Part shown: one piece after another, positions 48,801-64,000 of the stretch | How positions within the stretch are numbered: the stretch's first letter is position 1 | Layout: the number at the start of each line of letters is the position of its first letter | Source: Scatophagus argus | Taxonomy: Eukaryota; Chordata; Actinopteri; Scatophagidae | Assembly: GCF_020382885.2 (NCBI RefSeq) | Contig: NC_058513.1 | Coordinates: 16,765,641 to 16,829,640, forward strand | DNA length: 64,000 bases | Reading direction: 5' to 3' | Notes under the pieces: model-generated | What the model saw: only the letters and a program-made list of their open reading frames with translations | What the model was told of the DNA's origin: nothing | Database searches by the model: none | Translations under genes and position numbers: made by a program

Positions 48801-51800
48801 TGATCAGATGAGTCAGTCCACTGCGAACGCACACTCCATCTCTGAGGTCGTACCGTCTCTCTCCACGTGCCTTTTGTTGACACTGCGTCCTGCCTGGCAG
48901 ATCGAGATCGGATCTCCATCGAACGTGGGACTCCTGAGCTGTGAATCTCCGCTGGACGCAGCAGCAGCAGCAGCTGTAATGGCCGACTTTGGGGTTTTGA
49001 GTGAGGCTGCACGTGAGCTGTGGAGCTCATGTCAAAGCAAATGATCCTGGACTGACCGGTCATGTCGGGAAGGCTTTTCTATCTGTTTCTGACTGCCTTT
49101 CTTATTCGCTTTCTTTTTTAAATTATCTTCCTTTGGACAATAGGACAGAATGTTTTAATAAGTTAAATTGAAACTGCTGACCTTGCAGGTTGGTTTAGTG
49201 ATTTTTCACTTTGATTGTGGGAGTGTTTACTGTACGTTATGTGTAAACTAGTGAGTAATAGCGGGTGAGGGTTTGTGTTTGGAGTCAGCCACTGCCTGAA
49301 CTCGACGTCGTCTGTCCGGCTGGGCCTCCCATGGGCAAATATTTTTTGCAGGATTTGAATATTTTCAGCTTGCAACACAAATAATGTGAATTTTGCCTCA
49401 TTTGCAAAACTGGTCATTTGCATAATATGTGTTGCCTGTCGAGAATAGACACAAAGACACACATCTTTTCATTGACTTTGTATTTAATCTCATCAATTAA
49501 AAGAAGTTCATTCACTTCAGGGACAAACCAGAAAACATACCTGAAAGAAAAGGCAGAAATATCAACAGGTGAGAAAGAATTCCCAATACAGTATGGCTCA
49601 TGTGCCAACAGCTTGTAACTCATTATGTGAGTTCAGTGGACTGAAAGCCGTATCGTGGACAGGAACCCAGGAATCTTGACAAAGGTTATGAAGGGGAACC
49701 CATGCGGATCAGATCTGGTATTTGAGGCTTGGTCTCCCAAATGAGGCACCCACAGTAGCCTTTTTGTTCATCCCAGCCAAGGCTCTGGTTTTTCACAAGC
49801 CATCACAGCATTCCTGTTGTTGCTTTTTCACGTTACTGTATCAAAGATTTCACTGTTTGAGGGTCTGAAGTTGGCCCGACTGTCAGGCCACCGCTCCAGA
49901 CCAGGACACTTCAGAACAGGCATCATGCTAGGATAATCCCAGTCCTCCGGCGGCCATGACTACACAAGACAATCCAACCAAAAGTGCTGATTTGACAACA
50001 GTGAGCTCATTCCCACAAGGAGATGAGGTTGTTTGCTCAAATCTATAACAGTCTGGATTCCAGTGACTTTCTAATGCACAGAGCAGCTGGCTGTAAAATG
50101 ATTAGGCAGGGTTTCAATTCGCTCATATTTTGGCCTGATCTGCACTTTGTCAGCTCGTTTGAGTGGCTGAGTTGACTGTTTGTCCTGTGTGTTGAGAGTG
50201 AAACTTCAGATCAAACAGCTTCTTCAAGCCTTGGTTGTCACGTAACGCTGCTGTGCATCAAACTTCAAGAGCATCATAGCTGTTTGTTTAAGCACATCTC
50301 TACTGACCCCCCCATGTGCACAGGTGACCCACAAAGTCCTCCAGTGTTGTTTTAATCCTGTTAGACAGACCCAAAGCTGGGAGTGTTGCCAGGAATCACC
50401 GGCGGAATGAGACCAGCAGGTCACAAATAGCCTTAAGTCCCGTCTAGACAGGAGAGCTAATGGATGGCAACACCCTGCATGTGCAGACACTTGCCCTGCA
50501 AAATGATTAAGAAATTATGTGTGAAAGAGTCAAGCAGGAGAAAGAGACTTAAATACAGACGTTTTATTTTCAGGTGCAAGTTTCTTAAATGTTTGGATTT
50601 GGTGCTTTTTTTAGTTCCATTGTAAACTCTCTTTGCTGAATGTCTGTAAGGATACTGGACAGGTGCACCCTCAAAATTTTCATTTCAACCTTTTTACATC
50701 TTAGTGTTCCTTTTCTAGGGTTTTGCCTCTTATTAACAGCAGGAGAAGATGAAGAGAGATTAAAGAAAATGACATGCAACAGGTTAACTTTGCTGAAATC
50801 AAATCAGGATGCCCCACCTTAATCTACTTAATGTAGGCTACCAACCATTTCTGTATTTATGCGACCCGGTTGGTGAGCCTCAGGACTGAAAATATTGTCC
50901 TCATCAGCACCAAACAATTTCCACATTTTCATTTTCAGTTCCAGTTGTGCCTTGTTGATAAAAGAACAGAAAGAAATTTGCAGTCGACTTTGATTTCCCT
51001 CCTTACTTTTTCACATGGCGCAATGTGGTGAAATGTGGAGTTGGTGCCAGAAGTATTTGTCTTACTCGATTGAGCGTGCAGCTTTATTTATTTATTTTAC
51101 AATGATGCCAGGGTGCACGCTTGCCATTTCCAAGAAGAGGAGGAGGAGGAGGAGGGAGGGCTCGACATTGTGCTTTCCCTTTGTCTGTTGCCTGAGACAC
51201 CCCTGCTTCCATCATTATAACAGCAGAGGAAAAGTAGCAAAGTAAATGGAAAGCCATTGTGTGAATGCTTTTTGGACTATGTCCCATGGCACACATTCAA
51301 ATCACCCTAAATGGAGCATCCAATGATCTGTAACTGTGCAGAAGAGATCGACTCAAACAGCTTCCGCCTGCCCTCGTTCATTAGGAACTTATTAAACCTG
51401 AATGGAAACTGGGAGAGTGCTACAGTTAAAGAAAAAACGCCTCAGGCAGCAGCTGAATGCCACTAAATACCCTGTCATTCTGTCAAGGGTGCACTGCAGT
51501 TTTAGGAAAATGCAGAGGGCTTGAGACTACAGCGTGGAACTTGCTTTTACTTGTATACAGCTCCATTAAGGCCAAGGTTTGCCACTGCATCCATTATTCA
51601 CCAGCTGCGTTAAGGCACACATGCTGCCGGGTGAAAAACAGCCTGAGGTTCACAGAGAAATACACTGAGCATCTAAATATTCGTTAAGGAGAAGAGGAAT
51701 AAACGTGATTTTTCAGATCCAATCTTTTTTTTTTTTTCTTTTTTAACAATCGAGAACCGTACAATCAACGTGTAGACATTTTCTATTCCTGGAAGCAAAG

Positions 51801-51831
51801 AAGAGGGCAGTACTTCCTCATCACTGTCAGC

Positions 51832-51864
51832 CGCAGCTCGCAGCTCGCAGCTCGCAGCTCGCAG
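51832..51864. repeat. Heptamer tandem repeat (GCAGCTC)n
   Basis: Four and a half near-perfect 7-base units; each contains the E-box-like palindrome CAGCTG only at its edges. Confidence 0.85.
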
Positions 51865-52842
51865 TGCGTCAGTGTGTCATGGGACAGCAGCTCAGAAGGT
51901 GAAGCGGGAGGACGGAGGAAGTGTGTATCGTGTTACTGGACGTGTTGGCCCGGTGGTCTGGGATGACACACGGTGCATATGCTCCCTTGACAGCATCAGA
52001 CACTGCAATGCAGAAACAGGGAGGGGGGAGAGGGGGAGAGAGAGGGGAGGACACAATTACAGGTGCACGCTGACACCAATAACGCTCATTCTGTGGTGTA
52101 AAATGACTATTATTAGACAATCTCGCACTGACATGATTGAATGGATATTAAGCATGCGTGAATAGTTCCCAGGTAATTTTCTCACGCTGGGAGGAGAGAT
52201 GATGACAAGTCGAGGTACAGACAGTGTGATGAGTGATGGAGAGAGGTTTGACTATTAAAATTATTACCTTCCATTCACTCACATCCCGGGCAAAATATCT
52301 CAGAATCTTATGGTTGATTTTATAGTCATCCTACAAATGAATATGAGCATTTTATTTCTTACTATAACACACCACCTTCCACATTTACCCAAACCCCCAC
52401 TGTGGGCCATGCTGTGCAAAATCAACAAGCTCTGCACCAGCATGTGCAAAGGAGGAAAACAGGAAAGCATCTCACACCATTAGTTACTACCGCCCATGTG
52501 CATAATATGCAATGAAATTATATGCAGCAGAGGCACAAATGATAACTGGTGTAAGCACAGTTTGGTTTGGAGCACATTCATTTATTAATAGCAAGTGTAC
52601 TACTGACTGCATTCAATATATCTTTCAGCCAATAGGAACGCAAGTGTGTATCCCGTGAGGCCTGTGGATTGTAAGTTGCCTTCAGGCAGGAATCAGGGCC
52701 ACTCAGGGAACAAGAGTCAGTCTTTCACTCTGCACCAAGAAACAAACATCAAGCTCGTGGTGGGTTTTTTTAATCCCAGAAGTAGGTTGCTTCCTCTAAT
52801 CTGCCCAGTAACAATTATTCAGTGTGCATATGTATGCTACTG

Positions 52843-52844
<2 letters not shown>

Positions 52845-52879
<35 letters not shown>
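52845..52879. repeat. (GT)n microsatellite
   Basis: About 17 GT units. Confidence 0.93.
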
Positions 52880-52880
<1 letters not shown>

Positions 52881-53048
52881 AAGCATGCATAAGTGTGCAC
52901 GTTTGCATGTGCAGCCAGCAGTGAGTGGGCTGAGGGGAGTGGAGGAGGAGGAAGAGTAGGAGGAGGCCAGTGGTGAAAGCTTCAACAAAAGCTAAAGATA
53001 GCACAATGCTTGGAGGCACTCAGTGAAGCTTAGCTTTCCCTGTCAAGG

Positions 53049-53049
<1 letters not shown>

Positions 53050-53085
<36 letters not shown>
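53050..53085. repeat. (AC)n microsatellite
   Basis: About 18 AC units. Confidence 0.93.
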
Positions 53086-53087
<2 letters not shown>

Positions 53088-56083
53088 GAGGACCACAACA
53101 AGGGCCTGAGAGTGCATGAGCAGCTCTTTTTTACAGAAAAAGTCAAACAACTACACTGAGTTTAGGGCGTAATGTGCAATATTGTCCATAATGCAGTGCA
53201 GCGATGTGTAGATCAGGTCTGGTCTGAGGCGCATAATTAATATTTATGATATGAAAAAATCAGTGGTGTTGAATGCAGTCTGGAAATTATGCAAGCTACG
53301 CCAGCTTCCAATAGTCACATAAAAACCAAAACAAAAACAAAACAAAATGCTCTTCTGGAACATGAATTCACATTTCATTTTCATCTTCGGAACATTATGA
53401 CCCCCAGTAGAGGTTTACATTTGTAATGTACTTAATGTGTTGTTTCCTGTTAAAACGGAAGTTTATTTTGAAAAGGACTCTATATGCTTTTGGTAGAGCA
53501 ATAAGTGATGATTAAAAACAACAAAAAAAGAAAAAGTAGTCAAACTGATGAAAATAAAGCTGGAGAGTAAAGTAATGGCAGTTTAGCTTCAGTTGAGAGT
53601 GGAAACAAGGTATGTTAATTGCATTAATTTGTGTCTAACGATGTTCATAGATTGTGTCAATTTAACCTGCAAGTAGTAGTGTGTTTTTAGTGTTCCTTTT
53701 AGCTCGTTCGTTGGTTTATGAATTGGACCAAAAGCAAAATGAAACGCGTCAAACCATCAGTGAGGGCCAACTCTTTTTGACTGGAAGCTGCATTATGTTT
53801 GCTGAACATTTGGGGCCATCATTAGCTTTGAGAACAGCTTCAGTGGCTCAGAGGTCTATGGAGCTGTAATGGAGGCCTGATGTTTCCCTCGCTTGGTGTT
53901 ATGATAATGTTGGTGGCAACAGTTCAGCATACCGCATACGATTCCCTTCTTTTTTAACCCTTCAGCGAGGCCTTACGCTCAGACTTGTCTTCCTCCTTCA
54001 TACCATCAGTCCGATGGTCCGACTGATTCATGACGATTCAAGAGTATGGCAGACTGCATGGATTCCCATCAGCCCTGCAGTGTTGGCAGTAACTTTAAAC
54101 TTCACACCAATCTTGACACAAACTGATCCTCAGTCAACCATGTTAGCAACCTCAGGATTTCTCAGGATTTGGAGCTCCTCACTGGTCAGCAGTCGATTGG
54201 TTTAGCGGCCTGACCGCGTTGTCCATCAGAGGGCGGTGAGGATCCGCAGGCTTCCTGTGAACAGCAGCCTCTATAGGCTCCTCTCAGTTGAGATGTCGTG
54301 AGCAGATCCTAATTGATCTTATTTGGCAGAGCAAACCTGCTAAACGTGAGCATTAAGCGGCTAATTAAACAGAAATTACATCAGCAGCGGCAGTGACACG
54401 CTGATCTACTTCCCCTCAGCCACATGTCAATACGTCTCACCGGCTCCATCCAGCTCACTAATAGCTTGGGTCTAAAGATAGAACTGAACTAATGGAGACT
54501 GTCCAAAAGACTGCACACAGCCATGAGCTCAGTCACACAGGCTAAGAACTCCATTTGGTCGATTTGGAGCAATTCTGTCATCTTGGTGGTTATAACAAAG
54601 CGATAAACCTCAGATTACCTCCCACACCCTCGTGTCTCCTTGCAGCCTAATGTCGGGATCAGACTGCAGATTCTTTGAGGCTCGTGGTGTTTTGTCCTCT
54701 GTCGTCAAGTTTCACGGAGTCTGGGCGACGATGTTAACCCCGCGGTGCACACAGAGCTCATGCACATCAGTAAACATGGCCAAGTGAAAGAGGAAAGTTT
54801 TCAGTGAACCTGTAACCATTTGATTATCAACCTCAGGCCACAAATCTCAAACGAATGCAGCCGAATATCCCGAGGAATTACGTCGATATTCAACCAATCA
54901 AGGATTTTACAGAATCATCCAATACTGATGTTCTTGTCTGCTGATAGGATCGAATTGATCACACTTACAGGTAACTCCCGGCGCTCTATACAGCACACGC
55001 TGTGCACCCACAGACTCAAGGAAAGAAAAAAGACAACCTTCAGCGTCAAATGGTTCCAGGTTCATCCATAGAACTGAAACTCCGTGTAAACTTTCAGTAC
55101 TGCTGCTTTTGCTGTGGGAGAGTGAAGTTGATCTTTGGTCCTTGACCAGGACCATCTGTGTGCTGTCCTGAAGGTGGTGAAAAACAACAAGCTGTGATTG
55201 ATTAAGGTTCAACGCGTAGTCTCACATGTCTCATGACCTCGTCGCACCGAGAATTTGTAATTCAGCGATCGTCCAACGTGATCTCATGGGAGGGGGTATA
55301 AATTACTTGCCTCTTTTGAGAACATTTTGTATTTCATTTGACACATTTCAAGCTTTTCACCTGTAACTTAACTCCTTCTGCACCGCTTGAGTTTTGGAAA
55401 GCCAGGTGACTTTTGTACGTTATGTATTAGAAACTGTCTTCTGCAGATGTCCAGTGCTTGTCACGAGTTTGCTCTTCGACCAGACTGTGAGCAGACTAAC
55501 AAACCGGCTGAAACCAAAGCGACTTTAACTGAACACTTTTACATTTTGGGACACAGTTTGTTGCCAAGAATTAGAGAAACTGAAAATACTTTCTCCATCT
55601 ATTTCATTTGGAGAAAAAAGACTCACAAATCTTTCAAATTTTACAAAACGTTATCCAGATGAACAAAGCAACCAACACAAGACCTCAGGTGACGCACGTC
55701 TTTAGTTTTTAAAAGCAGGTCTGTGGATTTACATGCAACCAGATTATCTGGTGGCTGCTGTTTAAAGTGAAAACAATCCAGTCGTTGTGCTATAACATGA
55801 TCTATAGCAAACTTAGGTAAGAACTGCTCGATGGATCATGAGTCGGTAATACGACACAATCACACGGGACGGCGTTACAGATGACTTTTATATCATCACA
55901 TCTGTGTCAAACGATGTGCTTGCACAGGACTCTGGTTATGGTTTCCCCCAAACCTCCACAAAGTGATTGGTGTCAGCCCAGACAAATGGTCCACCTTGGC
56001 GTTACACCCTCTCACACTCTTTTCCTGGGGGTCATTATTTGATCAATATCCAAACTCTGATTACCCGAGACAACACAGAGTGT

Positions 56084-56104
56084 CTCTCTCTCTCTCTCTC
56101 TCTG
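56084..56104. repeat. (TC)n microsatellite
   Basis: About ten TC units. Confidence 0.85.
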
Positions 56105-56701
56105 TTGTTTAAATAGCGTTAAGCCTAATCACAGTTTGACAAAGGGGCCATTGTGAGTCCAACGCGAACATGCTGGCTGTAAATCGCAGATCAGCAAACA
56201 TGCTGCTCTGCTTGTAAGACTGAGGTTTATTTGTGGTGGAAAGCGAGTGTGTTGTAGAAGGAGAATGTTGTCGTTTTTCCCAGATGTTAATGGGTTAAGC
56301 ACCAAGCAGAGCCTTGTAATCCCCGTAAACTCGCACTGGGCAGCTTTTAATTGTTATTTTAGTGAGTTTTGGAACAAAGTAGGTTATGAAAATATAAGCT
56401 GGAGGGAGGGGGATCCAGTTAGGGTTAGCTCTGATTTAAAGGCCATCTGCATAATATGAAGGACCTTACTAAATAATGCATTCATGTTCCTTCATTTATA
56501 ATGATAATAATTTAGATGATTGGAGGGGAATGAGGCAGGAGGGGTGGTATGGTTGTTCATTCATCTTAGAAAATTGTAAAAGTAGAGAAGTTTAGAAGAA
56601 CTGTGGCCAAATATGTAATCATACTAATAATAATAAGAGAAATCATGTTTTGCCTCTTACTGAGTAATTCGCCCTATAAATAAAAACTGTGCAGTGTATA
56701 C

Positions 56702-56750
56702 AGTATGTGGACAACATATGGACAGTATGTGGACAACATATGGACAACAT
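56702..56750. repeat. Perfect 22-bp tandem duplication
   Basis: The 22-base unit at 56702-56723 (starting AGTATGTGGACAAC) is repeated without change at 56724-56745, followed by a partial third copy. Confidence 0.9.
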
Positions 56751-58633
56751 CTCAAAGCTCTTTATTTGTGTTCTCTATTTTTCTGATGGCTAAGCTTTTG
56801 ATTCAAGATTTTTCATTTAATTTTAATTAAACACAGGGGAAATACACAGCCTGGCGAAAGGTTGCTCCTTCAAGCAACCAAGCTCTGCATTTACAGGCCA
56901 CATCAGGAACAAGCAGACTGGCCAGACTTAAAATGACCTCCCCTGAAAGAAAAACACCCGAGGTCAGGACCTCATCTCTCAGCTGTGACCACCCACAGAC
57001 AGTCACAGATTAAATACACAAATATATGTACTCAAACAGCCAGTATTACAGTAACTTTCATGCTGTATGATCACACCCTTTTGTGATCTTCGCGCTATCC
57101 CACACCATCAGCATTCACATTACACTCCTCAAGTTTTAGTCAAGGTGGCCAGTCAGGCAGATGGTTATATCAATCACACTTTACAATTGTTGTTTCCCCC
57201 TCCTATAGAAACTTCCATTGTTATATTCCCTCTGACATAAGACAAATAACCTTCCACCGACTGGCTACAAAAGCTTCTGGCTAAAGCTGGACCGAGCAGT
57301 GGTCACTGTGAATAAAAAGAACTCAGATTGATTGAGACGCACTGATTCTGGTATGAAAAGAGCTCAGGGCTAAAAGGCACCACGTGCAGATATGCATCAC
57401 AATGGAGAGAGCATGTAGAGAGGCAGCTCCAAGTGACAGAGTACAGCACATGCAGAGACCATCTGGATAATTCAGCAAAAGACTGCTGTTAGGTGGACAT
57501 CTTGCCTCCGGGGTTGAGAGAAATAACTTTGCTTTATATTTTAATGATGGGTTTTCTTAAAGTAAAAGGTTGAATATTTCATAAATATTCATGGAACTCA
57601 ATTACAAACCCAAAAATCACCAGAGCCGGAGTTGCTGTGTTTTACTTGCTGACCTGAGGTAAATGCAGACATCCAAGATCTCCGGAACCAGTAATTTCAA
57701 CAGGGGTGGGGGGTGCTATCTTGGTCATATGTTATTTTCTGAGCATAGAGCATACACCATTAATGCTTGTTTCACCCACACTATTTTTGAAGAAGATCGA
57801 AGTCTTTGGACTGAGGATGACATGAAATGCAAACATATCTGCCCACTGAATGTGCACGAGGAAAACCCACATTAAAATTTATATGCGTATTAAAAAAATC
57901 TATCACATGTTGATAGTGGGCTGCAGAACGTGTAGCTGATAAAGATGGAAACTAAACCATTTCCCCAGTCACAGCTTGCTTTAATCCCCTGGGGAAAAAA
58001 TTGACAGTGATTACCAGGCTTGTCTTTCTGTGTCGATTCTTTGCTAACAAATGTAGAAATGGAAAACAAAATTTAGCTTCGACACTTTATTGAAGAAAAT
58101 CATGCTTGACCCTGAAATTTAAATTCTAAATTCTAAAGTGTATTCTGTCATCCTTTGCAAGACATCAGTCAGTCTAAGGAAAATTTAAAACACCTTAGAC
58201 ATGCCACCCATACATATGAGCTTTTTGAAATGTCCAGGTTTACTCTGATCATGCTGCCCCAGTCAGCCACTCACAGACTCCATGTGGGCTTTTCATATTA
58301 CGATAACGAAGATAATGTTATATATAAGTCACACAGGGTCACTTCAAATCAGATTTGAGCGAGCAGTGTAACTCCACTGCCTGCCACTGAGAGCTGATTT
58401 GCAGAAGGACTCAGGTGGTCGTCGTCCAATTAACTCGTCATGCAGCATCGTGATGCAAAATGGGGAAGGGGGAACTGTCAATAAATATGCTGCTAAATCA
58501 ATGTTAAGCCTTGACTTCTCTCAGCCAGATGGGGCTTTTGGTGGCCTCTATCACGGAGCCCCCACGTCATTAATCCATTCCACAGTTTACATTATTGCTG
58601 CAGTGCCTGCTGCTGTCCATGCTTTTTTTTGAA

Positions 58634-58758
58634 TGGGCTATAAATAAAGGACTCATTATGTAAATTGTCCAAAACGTCACAGCTCCTAAAAAGAGAAGGG
58701 GGTGATTTTAAAACAACTGCAACTGGGGAGATCATGCAAATGTTTATTACATGGCCTC
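58634..58758. promoter_or_regulatory. Candidate distal regulatory element
   Basis: A perfect octamer ATGCAAAT lies at 58734-58741 and a MEF2-type site CTATAAATAA at 58638-58647, in AT-rich DNA without repeats. Nothing else supports enhancer activity; comparison with other fish genomes would be needed. Confidence 0.2.
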
Positions 58759-59439
58759 CAGGGTAAACTACGTGCCGCAGTAATGCTACATTAGAGTTGG
58801 CGTAATTGTATGCTCGCTTCACAGCTCTAACATGTATTTTACAGTGATTATGGTGGCAAACAATGGCTGCTTGATTTTAGACATGTACACAAAGGCAGCT
58901 TCTCAATTGTAGGCGGCCATAGTTGGTTTTGCTGGCTGAAATGAGCTGTCGGTGGCAGATTTGTTCAGCTGTAGCTGGTTAGCTAATTAAACCAACGTTA
59001 GCTTCATGAGTTGGTTAAAAATGGTGTCTCTCTGACGTTTTATCATGTCTGGCTAGCTTGTTTCAAATTGAGAATCTCAGAACTTTGTTGCTAGCACATA
59101 AATGATTTTGTGCTAAAAGTGTGAAGCTAAAGCTAGCTGCATGGCCCAGGCAGAAAGTAGTCATGATAAGGAAAAAAATAAGATTGTTAATGACAGACAG
59201 TTAATGTGTGAACATAACCCTGTTCAACTGATTATCTCATGCACTTTAAATGTTTCAAAAAGGGATTTTAGGAGAATTAATTCCAAAATTCTTTAAAGAA
59301 AAATCATAGCTGCTAATGTCAGCCGAAACACATTATTGAATCCATTTACTACATGTTTGCTCTTTTGTTTCTGGTTTTGGGAAGGCTATAAAAAGATGCC
59401 ATCCTCCAAACTCTCTACAGAGTCTGCTGTGCCACACAT

Positions 59440-59597
59440 AGGCCTGTGAATATTCTCATTCATCCAGGTCATGGTTGACTAGACTCTGACTGACTGACTC
59501 AAGCGAGCATGAACTGATGAAGCCTCTTGGATGAGAGGTGAAACGTCTTCAAAGACAAATAACTAAGTCCAGTTGCATTCGATTGAATTTCCTTGAG
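59440..59597 (+). repeat. Fish interspersed repeat, family A (copy 2)
   Basis: It carries ATTCTCATTCATCCAGGTCA, then GAAGCCTCTTGGATGAGAGG, AAACGTCTTCAAAGAC and GTCCAGTTGCATTCGATTGA, the usual order of this common fish repeat. Better preserved than the copy at 3344-3405. Confidence 0.65.

Positions 59598-64000
<4,403 letters not shown>

Larger units (their letters stand above)
44691..52300. other. Gene-poor interval, left part
   Basis: No open frame here shows splice-consistent or family-like coding sequence. Contents that can be named are the CT-rich tract, the retroposon tail near 45.3 kb, a TG microsatellite and a heptamer repeat, all listed separately. Confidence 0.5.
52301..59430. other. 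Gene-poor interval, central part
   Basis: No gene is seen. AT-rich patches with homeodomain, POU and MEF2-like words occur at about 52490-52560, 53160-53300 and 58630-58750; see findings. Microsatellites are listed separately. Confidence 0.5.

Overview
The window is a stretch of a ray-finned (teleost) fish nuclear genome. Genes are interrupted by GT-AG introns with vertebrate-like exon phases. Intergenic DNA is full of CA/TG microsatellites and typical fish interspersed repeats. The predicted proteins read as close relatives of vertebrate G6PC, PSME3, NBR1, TMEM106A, ARL4D and DUSP3. That gene set, with NBR1-TMEM106A-ARL4D-DUSP3 in the same order, is the human 17q21 (BRCA1-neighbourhood) block, so the window is a fish counterpart of it. 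No virus-like or Polinton-like element was recognised.

Layout. 1-3022 (+): last coding exons of an ankyrin-family gene, followed by a long probable 3' UTR to about 5.1 kb. 6693-8647 (-): an 11-finger C2H2 zinc-finger gene with a second, phase-compatible first exon at 9381-9498. 12398-14242 (-) and 15363-17602 (+): two complete five-exon glucose-6-phosphatase catalytic subunit genes, head to head about 1.1 kb apart, whose last exons share a nearly identical block suggesting gene conversion. 21151-24365 (-): psme3 (REG-gamma, 10 exons). 24644-34442 (+): nbr1 (22 coding exons), sharing a roughly 280 bp CpG-rich promoter interval with psme3. 38784-41065 (+): tmem106a-like gene. 43456-44064 (+): intronless-coding arl4d. 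44.7-62.7 kb: a gene-poor interval of about 18 kb. 62784-62974 (+): first coding exon of dusp3, continuing out of the window.

Functionally this is a set of housekeeping and metabolic neighbours, not one pathway. The g6pc pair performs the last step of gluconeogenesis in the endoplasmic reticulum. psme3 caps the 20S proteasome and nbr1 is a selective-autophagy receptor, so two protein-turnover genes appear to share one promoter with a consensus NRF1 site. Exon boundaries were derived by hand from splice sites, reading-frame continuity and remembered family sequences; no alignment or transcript evidence was available. Symbols follow the human/fish families and do not settle which duplicate (a/b, .1/.2) is present.
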